From Methylobacterium bullatum (GTDB taxonomy: Bacteria > Pseudomonadota > Alphaproteobacteria > Rhizobiales > Beijerinckiaceae), in the NCBI RefSeq assembly GCF_014845095.1, contig NZ_NKUG01000098.1:1-34165 (forward strand): a stretch of DNA of 34,165 nucleotides. The letters run 5' to 3'. A program made the translations under genes and the position numbers. Below the pieces are notes generated by a model, which did no database searches, had not been told where the DNA came from, and was given only the letters and a program-made list of their open reading frames with translations. This document shows positions 1-9,462 of this stretch, piece after piece (the stretch's first letter is position 1; each line of letters begins with the position of its first letter).

Positions 1-810
1 ACCCCGGCCCTCGGCACCCTGGCATTCAAGGATCTGAGTCTCGACCTGCCGCCGGACGAGGTGCCCGCTTCCCCCAAGCCCCCCGCGAAGCCCCCCGGCG
101 CCGCCTCGCCCGTGCTCCCTCCGGCCGCGACGGCGCCCACGCATATCGGCCTGCGCGACGGCGCCCTCGCCTTCGGCCCGCTGCGCGACGGGGTGCCAAC
201 CACCGGCCGGGCCAATCTCTCGGGTCTCACCCTTCCCGCCTCGGCGGTGGCCGGAATCCCGGGGCTCGGCTCCCTCGGCGCCTATGGCTACCGCGACCTC
301 GACCTGAACGTCGTCGCCGACACGGCCTGGAACGAAGCCGCCAAGGAGCTCTCCTTCAGCGAGGTATCGGTGTCGGGCAAGGACATGGGCAGCGTGACGA
401 TCAACGGCACCCTCGGTGGTATCGGACCTGCGGTGTTCGACCCCGATCCGAGCGTCTCGACCTTCGCCATGCTGGGCGCCACCGCCAAGGCCCTCGACCT
501 GCGGATCGAGAATACCGGCCTGTTCGAGCGCTTCATCGCCTCGCAGTCGAAGAGCCTGAGCCTCAAGCCTGAGGAACTGACCCAGGAATACGTCACCGCC
601 ACCACGTTCGGCGTGCCGGCCATCCTCGGCAATTCGGCCGGCGCCAAGGCCATCGGCGCGGCCCTGGGCCAGTTCGTGACAAAGCCGGGCACGTTCTTGC
701 TCAGCGCCAAGGCGAAGAACGCCGGCGGCATCGGCATGCTCGAATTCAGCGCGGCCCCGACACCGGGCGCCGTCCTCGACAGGCTGGATGTGAGCGCGAA
801 GGCGAATTAA
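1..810 (+). CDS. C-terminal part of an unrecognised conserved protein (5' end outside window)
   Basis: The frame is open from base 1 and ends at TAA 808-810, so about 269 residues are visible and the start lies upstream. The visible part begins with a proline/alanine-rich linker (roughly residues 17-42) followed by a region rich in small residues with repeated 'GLRDGALAFGPLRDG'-like and 'LDLRIENTGLFER'-like segments and alternating polar/hydrophobic stretches, suggesting beta-rich structure. I see no membrane helix or catalytic motif in this part. A GTG at 61 could be mistaken for a start, but the coding frame continues upstream of it without a stop. The style recalls envelope proteins of alphaproteobacteria, but I do not recognise the family and assign no function. 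It runs convergently towards rnd. Confidence 0.75.
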   Translation, partial: TPALGTLAFKDLSLDLPPDEVPASPKPPAKPPGAASPVLPPAATAPTHIGLRDGALAFGPLRDGVPTTGRANLSGLTLPASAVAGIPGLGSLGAYGYRDLDLNVVADTAWNEAAKELSFSEVSVSGKDMGSVTINGTLGGIGPAVFDPDPSVSTFAMLGATAKALDLRIENTGLFERFIASQSKSLSLKPEELTQEYVTATTFGVPAILGNSAGAKAIGAALGQFVTKPGTFLLSAKAKNAGGIGMLEFSAAPTPGAVLDRLDVSAKAN

Positions 811-876
811 GCGACCCGGGACGACGCCCGCGTCGCTCGCTCCCTACAGGAGGGGGCAGAGCGTTTGGGGCCGGGT

Positions 877-2028
877 TCAATTCAGTTCGCGCACCACGAT
901 GCGGCCATTTTCGGCCGACAGGGCGAGGCGGCCGGCCTTGAGGGCGAGCGCCTTCTCGCCGAACAGCGTCCGGCGCCAGCCGTGCAGGACGGCGATGTCG
1001 GCCTCGTCGTCTTCGGCGATGGCTTCGAGGTCATCCATCGTGGCGACGATCTTGGGCGCCACGTCCTCGGCCTCGCAGACCGCCTTGAGCAGCACTTTCA
1101 GCAATTCCACCACGGCGCCGTTGCCGCCCCGACCCCGGCTGCGCTCGGGCAGGACGATGTCGGACAGGTCGCGCTGGAAGCCGCGCTCCACGGCGGCGAG
1201 GATGTCCGTTCCGGTCCGCGAACGCTCGAAGCCCGCCGGGATCGAGCGCAGGCGCCCCAGGGCCTCGACGCTGCGCGGAGCGGAGGTGGCGATGTCGATC
1301 ACCGCCTCGTCCTTGAGGATGCGCCCGCGAGGGACGTTGCGGGTCTGCGCCTCACGCTCGCGCCAGGCGGCGACCTCGGCCAGAACCGCGATCTCGCGCG
1401 GCTTGCGCATGCGGCCGGACAACCGGCGCCAGGCCTGGGCCGGGTCGGCCTTGTAGGTCTCCGGCGAGGTGAGGACGCTCATTTCCTCGTCGAGCCATTC
1501 GCCGCGATCGGTGGAGAGGAGCTGCCCAGCCAGCACCTCGTAGACCTTCACCAAGTGGGTCACGTCGGAGAGGGCGTAGCTCGACTGGGCGTCGGAGAGC
1601 GGACGGCGCGACCAGTCGGTGAAGCGGGAGGATTTGTCGATCTTGGCCTTGGCCACGTCGTTGACGAGCTGCTCGTAGGAGACCGAATCGCCGTAGCCGC
1701 ATACCATGGCGGCGACCTGCGTGTCGAAGAACGGCTGCGGCAGAAGCCCGCCGAGCAGCCAGATGATCTCGAGATCCTGGCGCGCCGAGTGGAACACCTT
1801 GACCACGCCCTCGTCGGCCATCAGCGCGAAGAACGGCGCGAGGTCGATGTCGGGGGACAACGGGTCGACGAGCACACCCGACCCGTCCGGCCCCGCCATC
1901 TGGATGAGGCAGAGCTTGGGGTAGTAGGTCGTCTCCCGCATGAACTCCGTGTCGACGGTGACGAACGGCTGTCCGGCGAAACGGCTGCAGGCCTCGGCGA
2001 GAGCCGGCGTGGTGGCGATGAGATCCAT
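877..2028 (-). CDS. rnd: Ribonuclease D
   Basis: A 383-residue 3'-5' exoribonuclease of the DEDDy family that trims tRNA precursors and other structured RNAs in the cytoplasm. Exonuclease motif I is VDTEF (Asp26, Glu28), motif II is FHSARQDLE (Asp85), and motif III is YALSD (Tyr151, Asp155), so all expected catalytic residues are present. An HRDC-type helical region follows at about residues 205-290. The length matches the family (about 380). The start ATG (2026-2028) gives the standard N-terminus just before the exonuclease fold. The gene is followed on its 3' side by the convergent fragment ending at 810. In related genomes rnd usually sits near ppx/ppk and aspS; here aspS is close but ppx is 10 kb away. 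Confidence 0.95.
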   Translation of the reverse strand: MDLIATTPALAEACSRFAGQPFVTVDTEFMRETTYYPKLCLIQMAGPDGSGVLVDPLSPDIDLAPFFALMADEGVVKVFHSARQDLEIIWLLGGLLPQPFFDTQVAAMVCGYGDSVSYEQLVNDVAKAKIDKSSRFTDWSRRPLSDAQSSYALSDVTHLVKVYEVLAGQLLSTDRGEWLDEEMSVLTSPETYKADPAQAWRRLSGRMRKPREIAVLAEVAAWREREAQTRNVPRGRILKDEAVIDIATSAPRSVEALGRLRSIPAGFERSRTGTDILAAVERGFQRDLSDIVLPERSRGRGGNGAVVELLKVLLKAVCEAEDVAPKIVATMDDLEAIAEDDEADIAVLHGWRRTLFGEKALALKAGRLALSAENGRIVVRELN

Positions 2029-2122
2029 GAGAGCCGGCTATATCGGAGGTTGACGCGCGAGGCGAGATCGTATCTCGCACCGCGCGCGCCTATCCCCCAC
2101 ATCCCGTGCTGCACGTCCCTCG

Positions 2123-2542
2123 TCAGGCGGCGCGCTTGCGGGGCCGGTTCCGGCGCGCGAGGCTGCGCACCAGTTCGGTACGCTGGCGCCGCTGGGCCTC
2201 GGCGCGGGCGAGAAGCCAGTCGAGGATGCCGGCATTCCTCCGAGGCCCGCCCTCCTCGGTCAGGCGCCGCATCCGGTCCACCCGGAAGCCGCGATAACCG
2301 CCGCGTGCGTGATCGATGCCGCCGAGCAGCGTCCGGCCGGGGCCGAGCCTCAACTCGCGCGCGTCGAGGGCACGCGTGCTCCAGAGACCGCGGGAATCCT
2401 CGTAGACGATCTCGAACCGGCCTTCGAGCGGCAGGACCTGCCATACGCCGGGCTTATGCTCGCCCCGTTCCGCGGGCTTCCCGAGTGCCGAGGGAGCCAC
2501 TGCGGCCTCGTGCAAAATGTCGAAAAACGCGTTCGCATTCAT
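2123..2542 (-). CDS. Small WYL-domain-like protein
   Basis: About 139 residues from ATG 2540-2542. Residues 43-94 resemble the core of a WYL domain: a beta strand [10 protein letters not shown], then [12 protein letters not shown], and the closing [12 protein letters not shown], which matches the 'RxFRxDRI' ending typical of WYL domains. The C-terminus (about 100-139) is a basic arginine-rich helix ending [12 protein letters not shown] domains bind nucleotides or nucleic acid and are usually fused to a helix-turn-helix; no HTH is visible here, so a DNA-binding role is not shown. The frame stays open upstream to 2623, but that extension is arginine-rich and overlaps the promoter region of divergent aspS, so the internal ATG is preferred. 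It precedes rnd by 94 bases on the same strand and could be cotranscribed with it. Confidence 0.7.
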   Translation of the reverse strand: MNANAFFDILHEAAVAPSALGKPAERGEHKPGVWQVLPLEGRFEIVYEDSRGLWSTRALDARELRLGPGRTLLGGIDHARGGYRGFRVDRMRRLTEEGGPRRNAGILDWLLARAEAQRRQRTELVRSLARRNRPRKRAA

Positions 2543-2676
2543 GGGCTTGATATGGGAATGCACCCTCGTTCTCGTAAGGTCCCTCCCCCTCCGGCCCCTC
2601 GGCGGCGCCCGCTCCGGGTTCATCCCGGCTCCCGCTTACGCGCCCTGCCGTCGCGATCTCCTGGGATCGCCTTCAC

Positions 2677-2682
2677 CTTGAC
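2677..2682 (+). promoter_or_regulatory. Possible -35 element of the aspS promoter
   Basis: CTTGAC matches the alphaproteobacterial housekeeping -35 consensus and lies 49 bases before the aspS ATG. The matching -10 region, about 17 bases downstream near 2700, is poor (AATGGT-like), so this is only a weak call. Confidence 0.3.
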
Positions 2683-2731
2683 TTGCCCGCCCTCGCGTGA
2701 ATGGTGCGCCGCTCAATCTGAAGAGCCCGTC

Positions 2732-4546
2732 ATGCACCGTTATCGTACCCATACCTGCGGGGCCCTCCGCCCGTCCGACGTCGGCGAGACCGTTCGCCTT
2801 TCCGGCTGGTGCCACCGCATCCGCGACCATGGCGGCGTGCTCTTCATCGATCTGCGCGATCATTACGGCCGCACCCAATGCGTGGTCGATTCCGATTCGA
2901 AGGCGTTCAAGACCGCCAACCTCGCCCGCTCGGAATGGGTGATCCGCATCGACGGACGCGTGCGCACGCGCCCTGCCGGCACCGAGAATGCCGACCTGCC
3001 CACCGGAACGGTGGAGGTCTATATCGACGACATCGAGGTTCTCGGCCCCGCCGGCGAGTTGCCGGTGCCGGTCTTCGGCGACCAGGACTACCCGGAGGAG
3101 ACGCGCCTCAAGTACCGCTTCCTCGATCTGCGTCGCGACAAGCTGCACGCCAACATCATGAAGCGCGGCGCGATCATCGATTCGCTCCGCCGCCGCATGC
3201 GCGAAGGCGGCTTCTTCGAGTTCCAGACGCCGATCCTCACCGCTTCCAGCCCGGAAGGCGCCCGTGACTACCTGGTGCCGTCCCGCGTGCACCCCGGCAA
3301 GTTCTACGCGCTGCCGCAGGCGCCGCAGCAGTTCAAGCAGCTGACGATGATCGCCGGCTTCGACCGCTACTTCCAGATCGCGCCGTGTTTTCGCGACGAG
3401 GATGCCCGCGCCGACCGCTCGCCGGGCGAGTTCTACCAGCTCGACATCGAGATGAGCTTCGTCACCCAGGAGGACGTGTTCCATTCGGTGGAGCCGGTCC
3501 TGCGCGACGTCTTCAAGGAATTCGCCGAGGGAAAGCGCGTCACCGAGACCTTCCCGCGCATCCCCTATGCCGAGGCGATGCTGAAATACGGCGTCGACAA
3601 GCCGGATCTGCGCAACCCGCTGATCATCGCCGACGTGACGGACGAGTTCGCCCGCGACGAGGTCGAGTTCAAGGCCTTCAAGGGGGTGATCAAGTCCGGC
3701 GGTGTGGTCCGCGCCATCCCGGCCACGGGGGCGGCGACGCAACCGCGCTCGTTCTTCGACAAGCTCAACGACTTCGCCCGCGCCGAGGGCGCGCCGGGCC
3801 TCGGCTACATCATCTTCGAGGACGACAACGGTACGGTCACCGGCAAGGGGCCGATCGCCAAGTTCATCCCTTCGGAGATCCAGGCCCTCATCCGCGAGAA
3901 GACCGGCACGAAGGCCGGCGACGCGGTGTTCTTCTCCGCCGGCACCGAGGGCAAGGCCGCGGCTCTGGCCGGCAAGGCCCGCATCCGCATCGGCGACGAA
4001 CTGAACCTCTCCGACAAGGACCAGTACGCGTTCTGCTGGATCACCGACTTCCCGATGTACGAGTGGAACGAGGACGAGAAGCGGATCGACTTCTCCCACA
4101 ACCCGTTCTCGATGCCGAATTTCGACCGCGAGGAATTCCTCGCCCTCGATCCGAGCGAGGCCGAGAAGATCCTCGGCATCAAGGCGTTCCAGTACGACAT
4201 CGTCTGCAACGGCACGGAGCTGTCCTCCGGCGCGATCCGTAACCACCGCCCCGAGGTGATGGAAAAGGCCTTCGGTCTCGCCGGCTACGGCCAAGAGGTG
4301 CTCGAAGAAAAATTCGGCGGCATGCTCAACGCGCTGAAGCTCGGCGCCCCGCCGCACGGCGGCATCGCGCCGGGAATCGACCGCATCGTCATGCTGCTCT
4401 GCGGCGAGCAGAACCTGCGCGAGGTGGTGCTGTTCCCCATGAACCAGCGCGCCGAGGACCTGATGATGGGCGCCCCCGCCGAGGCGACGCCGAAGCAGCT
4501 GCGCGAGCTCCACATCCGGTTGAATCTGCCCGAGAAGCAGGGCTGA
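2732..4546 (+). CDS. aspS: Aspartyl-tRNA synthetase, probably non-discriminating (aspartate--tRNA(Asp/Asn) ligase)
   Basis: A class II synthetase of 604 residues, the normal bacterial length. It has an N-terminal OB-fold anticodon-binding domain (about 1-110), the catalytic domain, and the bacterial GAD insertion (about 290-420). Class II motif 2 is visible as '[23 protein letters not shown]', split here only by reading, and motif 3 as [13 protein letters not shown] near the C-terminus. The N-terminal domain carries RDHGG (His33), which from memory of the family is the non-discriminating signature, where discriminating enzymes such as that of E. coli have Leu. gatB and gatA at the right end of the window fit this, because misacylated Asp-tRNA(Asn) is amidated by GatCAB. 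The ATG at 2732 was chosen because [10 protein letters not shown] is the family N-terminus; the frame is open further upstream only by chance. Confidence 0.96.
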   Translation: MHRYRTHTCGALRPSDVGETVRLSGWCHRIRDHGGVLFIDLRDHYGRTQCVVDSDSKAFKTANLARSEWVIRIDGRVRTRPAGTENADLPTGTVEVYIDDIEVLGPAGELPVPVFGDQDYPEETRLKYRFLDLRRDKLHANIMKRGAIIDSLRRRMREGGFFEFQTPILTASSPEGARDYLVPSRVHPGKFYALPQAPQQFKQLTMIAGFDRYFQIAPCFRDEDARADRSPGEFYQLDIEMSFVTQEDVFHSVEPVLRDVFKEFAEGKRVTETFPRIPYAEAMLKYGVDKPDLRNPLIIADVTDEFARDEVEFKAFKGVIKSGGVVRAIPATGAATQPRSFFDKLNDFARAEGAPGLGYIIFEDDNGTVTGKGPIAKFIPSEIQALIREKTGTKAGDAVFFSAGTEGKAAALAGKARIRIGDELNLSDKDQYAFCWITDFPMYEWNEDEKRIDFSHNPFSMPNFDREEFLALDPSEAEKILGIKAFQYDIVCNGTELSSGAIRNHRPEVMEKAFGLAGYGQEVLEEKFGGMLNALKLGAPPHGGIAPGIDRIVMLLCGEQNLREVVLFPMNQRAEDLMMGAPAEATPKQLRELHIRLNLPEKQG

Positions 4547-4559
4547 GCCGCGACACACC

Positions 4560-4692
4560 ACCCTCCCCCCTCTGTGGGGGAGGGTACCTACGGAGCAGGC
4601 TGGAGAGGGGGGGCGACCTCTCCGGACTGCGCGCTCCCCTCTCCCGACCCTCGCTGACGCGAGGGCCACCCTCCCCCGCAGAGGGGGAGGGT
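4560..4692. repeat. Intergenic palindromic repeat element (multiple hairpins)
   Basis: Two copies of the same hairpin bound this spacer: ACCCTCCCCC/GGGGGAGGGT with arms 4560-4569 and 4576-4585, and again 4668-4677 and 4683-4692. Between them are two smaller hairpins, GGAGAGG/CCTCTCC (4602-4608 and 4617-4623) and CCCTCG/CGAGGG (4648-4653 and 4660-4665). The element fills nearly all of the space between aspS and the glycosyltransferase. There is no T-tract, so it is not a canonical terminator, although it could block 3' exonucleases. The architecture is like the dispersed intergenic palindromes common in alphaproteobacterial genomes. Confidence 0.75.
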
Positions 4693-4730
4693 TTGCAGCG
4701 CCCGATCCCTCCAACATTGACAGGGCCGAC

Positions 4731-5600
4731 ATGCCCTCCCTCGTCGCCATCGTCGTCAGCCATGACAGTGCGCATGCGCTGCCGACCTGTCTCACGGCGC
4801 TCGCAGCCGAGCACGTGCCGGCCATCGTCGTGGACAATGCGAGCCGCGACGGGTCGGCGGGCGTCGCCGAGGCGGCCGGGGCCAGGGTGGTCCGCAATCT
4901 TCGCAACGAGGGCTACGGCCGGGCCAACACCATCGGTATACGCGCCGCCGACCGTGCGGAGCGCGTGCTCATCCTCAACCCGGACATCGTGCTGCGGGCC
5001 GGCGCGGTCGATGCGCTCCTGCGCGCGGCTGCCGCCTATCCGGATGCGGGCCTGCTCGCGCCGCGCCTGATGGAGCCGGACGGGCGGTTCTTCTACCAGC
5101 CACGCTCGCTGCTCGCGCCCTACCTCACCAACCCACCCGGCAACCGAGCCTTGCCCGACGGCGATGCCTGCGCGCCGTTCCTCTCCGGCGCCTGCCTGAT
5201 GATCCGGCGGGACCTGTTCCTCGCCCTCGGCGGGTTCGATCCGAACATCTTCCTGTTCTACGAGGATGACGATTTGTGCCGCCGGGTCGCCGATTCCGGC
5301 CGCTCCCTGGTCCATGTCCACGGCGCGGTCGCCCTGCATGGGCGCGGGCGCTCGTCGGCGCCGGAGCCCGGCCGGGTCTTCCGCACCCGCTGGCATCAGG
5401 CCTGGTCGCGGGCCTATGTCTCGCGCAAGTACGGCCTGCCGGACCCGAGCCCGGCCATGCTCGCGGTCAACGCTCCGAAGGCGGCCTTGGCATCCCTGAG
5501 CTTCCGCCGGCCACTGATCGAGCGCTATGCCGGTTCGGCGGCCGGCGCCCTCGCTGCCATCCGTGGGCGCACCGCCCTCGCTCGGGAAGGGCTCGCATGA
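4731..5600 (+). CDS. Family 2 glycosyltransferase (rhamnosyltransferase-like)
   Basis: A 289-residue GT-A fold enzyme that probably transfers a sugar from a nucleotide-sugar to a surface polysaccharide or glycolipid at the cytoplasmic face of the membrane. Visible family signatures are the N-terminal strand LVAIVVSHDS, VVDNASRDGS, RNEGYGRANTIGI, the metal/nucleotide-binding equivalent LILNPDI, and the acceptor-side block GACLMIRRDLF followed by GGFDPNIFLFYEDDDLC with its catalytic acidic cluster. There is no membrane helix. The start ATG 4731 directly precedes the first strand. The next gene overlaps its stop by four bases (ATGA), indicating translational coupling. Sugar and acceptor cannot be deduced, and no polysaccharide locus surrounds it. 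Confidence 0.88.
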   Translation: MPSLVAIVVSHDSAHALPTCLTALAAEHVPAIVVDNASRDGSAGVAEAAGARVVRNLRNEGYGRANTIGIRAADRAERVLILNPDIVLRAGAVDALLRAAAAYPDAGLLAPRLMEPDGRFFYQPRSLLAPYLTNPPGNRALPDGDACAPFLSGACLMIRRDLFLALGGFDPNIFLFYEDDDLCRRVADSGRSLVHVHGAVALHGRGRSSAPEPGRVFRTRWHQAWSRAYVSRKYGLPDPSPAMLAVNAPKAALASLSFRRPLIERYAGSAAGALAAIRGRTALAREGLA

Positions 5601-5929
5601 GCCTGCTCAATCCGACGGCCGCCCTGGCCCGCGCCGTCGCCGGCGTCGCGGCGCAGGGCTTCGTCGTCGTCGCACGCAACACGCGCGGCGACAGCGTCTA
5701 CCTGAAGCCGGAGGGCTGCACCTACGCGCTTCGGATCTCGAACCACGCCCGGACGCCCAAGCAGCGCAAGAACCATCCCGACGCGATCACCAGCCTGGTA
5801 ATCCGGGCCTCCACCGGCCCGGCTCAGGTCGACGCCCTGGTCGAGACCGCCCTGCGCAATTTCGCCGGGGAGCGGCGCAAGCGCGAGGGAGACCGGGGCG
5901 GGGAGAGCGACGGGCCGGCCGTTCCGTGA
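5597..5929 (+). CDS. Small conserved hypothetical protein coupled to the glycosyltransferase
   Basis: 110 residues from ATG 5597, which overlaps the glycosyltransferase stop codon (ATGA). The central part reads GFVVVARNTRGDSVYLKPEG then YALRISNH and ITSLVIRAST, a compact alpha/beta domain with no signal peptide or membrane helix. The tail (about 85-110) is highly charged and low complexity. I do not recognise a named family. The overlap implies stoichiometric expression with the glycosyltransferase, but nothing in the sequence shows a shared function. Confidence 0.7.
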   Translation: MSLLNPTAALARAVAGVAAQGFVVVARNTRGDSVYLKPEGCTYALRISNHARTPKQRKNHPDAITSLVIRASTGPAQVDALVETALRNFAGERRKREGDRGGESDGPAVP

Positions 5930-5945
5930 CCGGGCGGGCCGAGGA

Positions 5946-6209
5946 TCAGGCGGAGGCAGAATCGCCCTCGGCCGCATCGCGAAAGTACGGCTCCACCGGG
6001 CCCTTCAGCTTCACCGTCATCGGGTTGCCGGCGCGGTCGAGGGTCTTGCCGGCCGACAGGCGGACCCAGCCTTCGCTGACGCAGTATTCCTCGACATTGG
6101 TCTTTTCGACGCCCTTGAAGCGGATGCCGATGCCGCGTTCCAGGATGGCCTCGTTGTAGAACGGGCTGGTCGGGTTCACCGCGAGGCGGTCGGGAGGCGT
6201 GTCGGACAT
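5946..6209 (-). CDS. DUF3297 family protein
   Basis: 87 residues. The pattern SDTPPDRLAVNP near the start, then ERGIGIRFKGVEKTNVEEYC and GPVEPYF near the end, is the hallmark of DUF3297, a small cytoplasmic protein family of unknown function in proteobacteria. The full family length is present. The start is ATG 6207-6209 (MSDTPPD), preceded by a modest AAGG ribosome-binding site; the frame is open upstream but without family resemblance. It is convergent with the gene ending at 5929. Confidence 0.88.
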   Translation of the reverse strand: MSDTPPDRLAVNPTSPFYNEAILERGIGIRFKGVEKTNVEEYCVSEGWVRLSAGKTLDRAGNPMTVKLKGPVEPYFRDAAEGDSASA

Positions 6210-6285
6210 CGGCGTTGCCTTGGGAATCGATGATCGGAGTCGAGCGATCGTTGACGCGTCGGGACGAAGGGTCCGGGTAAGCGAT

Positions 6286-6921
6286 TCACGCCCCGCCCGC
6301 AACGCCGCCGGCCCTGGCCGCCCGCGCCGCCGCGATGAGATCGTCGATACGGTCGCTTTGAAGCAGGGGCACCAGAGCGTGCACCGCCTCGGGGGGCAGG
6401 TCCCACCACGCCGTCTCCAGCAGGGCCACCACATGCTCCGGATCGAAGCGGTGGCGGATCACCCGCGCGGGGTTGCCGGCGACGATCGCGTAGGGCGGCA
6501 CGTCCCGGCTGACGACGGCATGGGCCCCCACCACGGCGCCGTGCCCGATGGTGACGCCGGACAGGATCATGCAGCCTGAGCCGAGCCAGACGTCGCTGCC
6601 GATGGTCACGTCGCCGCGCGAGGCATGATAATCGGCCGGCGCCTCCACCCCCGGCCAGAGTCCCCCCATGGCCGCGAAGGGATAGGTGGTCACCCAGTCG
6701 AGGCGGTGGCCGCCGCCGAGGAGGATCTCGACCCTGTCGGCGATGGAACAATACCGGCCGATCGTAAGGTGCCGCCCAGCTTCCGGGAACCGCACTTTCG
6801 GACGGCCATAGGAGTACGAGCCGATGGAGAAACCATGGGTTTTCACCATTTTGGCGAGGTGCAGGCGGGTTTCGTTGTGCGGGTTGCGCCCACTCCGCAA
6901 GCGGTGCAACAGAGTTTTCAA
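6286..6921 (-). CDS. CatB-related O-acetyltransferase (hexapeptide repeat)
   Basis: Up to 211 residues of a left-handed beta-helix acyltransferase, the class that moves acetyl from acetyl-CoA to hydroxyl groups of sugars, antibiotics or other small molecules. Visible features are ITIGRYCSIADRVEILLGGGH-type turns, the catalytic-loop HRLDWVTTYPF (the His of GGGHRLDW aligns with the catalytic His of CatB-type enzymes), coil repeats IGSDVWLGSGCMILSGV, IGHGAVVGAHAVVSRDV and the closing YAIVAGNPARVIR. The C-terminal helix WWDLPPEAVHALVPLL is also typical. The farthest start is a TTG at 6921 directly after a stop codon; the first ATG is at 6849 (MVKTHGFSIG) and may be the true start. It is divergent from maeB. 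Confidence 0.85.
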   Translation of the reverse strand: MKTLLHRLRSGRNPHNETRLHLAKMVKTHGFSIGSYSYGRPKVRFPEAGRHLTIGRYCSIADRVEILLGGGHRLDWVTTYPFAAMGGLWPGVEAPADYHASRGDVTIGSDVWLGSGCMILSGVTIGHGAVVGAHAVVSRDVPPYAIVAGNPARVIRHRFDPEHVVALLETAWWDLPPEAVHALVPLLQSDRIDDLIAAARAARAGGVAGGA

Positions 6922-6993
6922 TCAATGCATCCCGAAGACCGGCGGGAAAGCTCCGCGGCGCCGTCAGAGCCCGCGATGAAGGGAGTGAGGCTC

Positions 6994-9327
6994 ATGGGCG
7001 ACAACATGTCCGACGATCTCAAATCCGGAGCCCTCGTCTACCACCGCCTACCCCGGCCCGGAAAGCTCGAGATCCAGGCGACGAAGCCGTTGGGGAACCA
7101 GCGCGATCTGGCGCTGGCCTATTCCCCCGGCGTCGCCGCGGCCTGCATGGCGATCTACGACGACCCGCAGGAGGCCGCCACACTCACCATCCGCCAGAAC
7201 CTCGTGGCGGTGCTCACCAACGGCACCGCCGTGCTCGGTCTCGGCAATATCGGCCCCCTCGCCTCGAAGCCGGTGATGGAGGGCAAGGCGGTCCTGTTCA
7301 AGAAGTTCGCCGGGATCGACGTGTTCGACATCGAGGTGGACCAGAACGACGTCGGCAAGCTGGTGGACGTGGTCTGCTCCCTGGAGCCGACCTTCGGCGG
7401 CATCAATCTCGAGGACATCAAGGCACCCGAGTGCTTCGAGGTCGAGGAGCAGTGCCGGGCTCGGATGAACATCCCGGTCTTCCACGACGACCAGCACGGC
7501 ACCGCGATCATCGTGGCGGCGGCCGTCCTCAACGCCCTGGAATTCGCCGGCAAGCAGCTCTCCGACGTCCGCATCGTCACCTCGGGCGCGGGCGCCGCGG
7601 CGCTCGCCTGCCTCAACCTGCTGGTGTCGCTCGGCGCCAGGGTCGAGAACATCACCGTCACCGACATCAAGGGCGTGGTCTACAAGGGCCGCGCCGAACT
7701 GATGGACCGCTGGAAGGACGTCTACGCCAAGGAGACCGAGGCCCGGACGCTGGCCGAGGTCATTCCGGGCGCCGACGTGTTCATCGGCCTCTCGGCCGGC
7801 GGCGTCCTGAAGCCGGAATACCTGGAGAAGATGGCCGAGAAGCCGCTGATCATGGCGCTCGCCAACCCCTATCCGGAGATCATGCCGGATCTGGCGCAGG
7901 CGAAGCGCCCCGACGCGATGATCTGTACCGGGCGCTCGGATTTCCCGAACCAGGTCAACAACGTCCTGTGCTTCCCCTACATCTTCCGCGGTGCCCTCGA
8001 TGTCGGCGCCACGTCTATCAACGAGGAGATGAAGAAGGCCGCCGTGAAGGCGATCGCCGCGCTGGCCCGCGAGACTCCGTCCGACGTGGTCGCCCGCGCT
8101 TATGGCGGCGAGGCCCGGCCCTTCGGCCCGCATTCGCTGATTCCGAGCCCTTTCGATCCGCGCCTGATCCTGCGGATCGCCCCCGCCGTGGCGCAGGCCG
8201 CGATGGATTCGGGCGTCGCCGGCCGGCCGCTGGAGAACATCCAGGCCTACGCCGACAGTCTCGACCGCTTCGTCCATCGCTCCGGTTTCATCATGAAGCC
8301 GATCTTCACCAAGGCGAAGGAGAATCCCAAGCGCGTCCTCTACGCGGAGGGTGAGGACGAGCGCGTGCTGCGCGCCGCCCAGGCCATCGTCGAGGATCAT
8401 GTGGCCCGACCCATCCTGGTGGGGCGCCCGCGGGTGATCGAGACCCGGATCAAGCGCTTCGGCCTGTCGATCCGGCAGGGCACGGATTTCGACCTGATCG
8501 ATCCCGAGGACGATCCGCGCTACCGCGACTATGTCGCGACCTATCTCGAAGTCGCCGGGCGTCGCGGGATCACGCCGGATGCCGCGCGCACCCTGGTGCG
8601 CACCAACAACACCGTGATCGGCGCCATCGCCGTGCGCCGGGGCGAGGCAGACGCACTGATCTGCGGACTCGAGGGCCGGTTCGAGACGCGCCTGCGGGTA
8701 ATCCGCGACGTGATCGGCCTCGCGCCGGGCGTGCTCGATTTCGCCGCCATGAGCCTCATCGTCACCAAGGAGGGCGCCTACTTCCTCGCCGACACCCATG
8801 TCCGGCCCGATCCCAGCGCCGAGGAGATCGCCGACGTGGCGGTGGCCTGCGCCGGCCACGTGGCGCGCTTCGGCCTCACTCCCAAGATCGCCCTCCTCAG
8901 CCACTCGGATTTCGGCCAGTCCGATTCCCGCTCGGCCCAGAAGATGCGCGCGGCGCTGGGGCTGATCCAGGGTCGCCGGCCGGACCTCCAGGTGGATGGC
9001 GAGATGCAGGCCGATACCGCCCTGTCCGGCCTGATCCGCGACCGGGTGCTGCCGGGCTCGCCCCTCAAGGGCTCTGCCAACGTCCTGATCTTCCCCAATC
9101 TCGACGCGGCCAACATCGCCTTCCAGTTCTCCAAGGTCCTGGCCGACGCCCTGCCCGTGGGGCCGCTGCTGATCGGCCCGGCCCGGCCCGCCCACATCCT
9201 GTCGCCGTCGGTGACGGCGCGCGGCATCGTCAACGTCACCGCCGCGGCGGTGGTGGAGGCGCAGGCGGGCGCCGTCGAGCCGACGATCGCGTCGGTCGAG
9301 CCGGGTCTGACGCCCCTCTCCGAATAG
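6994..9327 (+). CDS. maeB: NADP-dependent malic enzyme with C-terminal phosphotransacetylase-like domain
   Basis: A 777-residue two-domain enzyme that decarboxylates malate to pyruvate with reduction of NADP+, linking the TCA cycle to gluconeogenesis and NADPH supply. Residues about 1-430 are the malic enzyme part: the tyrosine-bearing LAYSPGVA motif, then FEVEEQC and the metal-site stretch [12 protein letters not shown], the Rossmann turn [13 protein letters not shown], and the [12 protein letters not shown] block. Residues about 435-770 are a phosphate acetyltransferase-like domain, which in this family is generally regulatory (acetyl-CoA response) rather than catalytic. Of the three candidate ATGs (6976, 6994, 7006), 6994 has the best spaced GGGAG/GAGG ribosome-binding site. 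A strong terminator follows. Confidence 0.95.
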   Translation: MGDNMSDDLKSGALVYHRLPRPGKLEIQATKPLGNQRDLALAYSPGVAAACMAIYDDPQEAATLTIRQNLVAVLTNGTAVLGLGNIGPLASKPVMEGKAVLFKKFAGIDVFDIEVDQNDVGKLVDVVCSLEPTFGGINLEDIKAPECFEVEEQCRARMNIPVFHDDQHGTAIIVAAAVLNALEFAGKQLSDVRIVTSGAGAAALACLNLLVSLGARVENITVTDIKGVVYKGRAELMDRWKDVYAKETEARTLAEVIPGADVFIGLSAGGVLKPEYLEKMAEKPLIMALANPYPEIMPDLAQAKRPDAMICTGRSDFPNQVNNVLCFPYIFRGALDVGATSINEEMKKAAVKAIAALARETPSDVVARAYGGEARPFGPHSLIPSPFDPRLILRIAPAVAQAAMDSGVAGRPLENIQAYADSLDRFVHRSGFIMKPIFTKAKENPKRVLYAEGEDERVLRAAQAIVEDHVARPILVGRPRVIETRIKRFGLSIRQGTDFDLIDPEDDPRYRDYVATYLEVAGRRGITPDAARTLVRTNNTVIGAIAVRRGEADALICGLEGRFETRLRVIRDVIGLAPGVLDFAAMSLIVTKEGAYFLADTHVRPDPSAEEIADVAVACAGHVARFGLTPKIALLSHSDFGQSDSRSAQKMRAALGLIQGRRPDLQVDGEMQADTALSGLIRDRVLPGSPLKGSANVLIFPNLDAANIAFQFSKVLADALPVGPLLIGPARPAHILSPSVTARGIVNVTAAAVVEAQAGAVEPTIASVEPGLTPLSE

Positions 9328-9371
9328 GAAGAACAGGCGGGACGTCGCTCGTCCTCCGCGGCCGATACCAC

Positions 9372-9406
9372 GAAAAAGGCCCCCGATTCCTCGGGGGGCT
9401 TTTTCG
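9372..9406. terminator. Bidirectional intrinsic terminator after maeB
   Basis: GGCCCCCGA and TCGGGGGGC form a GC-rich hairpin with a TTCC loop, flanked by an A-run on the left and a T-run on the right (GAAAAAGGC ... GCTTTTTC). It begins 44 bases after the maeB stop and can terminate maeB. Read on the other strand it can also terminate the convergent gene that ends at 9463. Confidence 0.9.
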
Positions 9407-9462
9407 TTCGTGTGCCCGGAAGCGGTGGGATCGGACAAGGCGGTCGCCGTAGGCGGCCTGAG

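Noticed and set aside
865..2550. Plus-strand frame of about 561 codons opposite rnd
   Set aside because: rnd on the minus strand has all DEDDy residues; the opposing frame is low complexity.
2636..4906. Long minus-strand frame (about 756 codons) opposite aspS
   Set aside because: It lies wholly opposite a certain aspS, is rich in Arg, Leu, Val and His runs and has no domain character; a product of high GC3 on the coding strand.
7048..9438. Long minus-strand frame (about 796 codons) opposite maeB
   Set aside because: Mirror frame of an unambiguous malic enzyme, with low-complexity composition, and it crosses the terminator.
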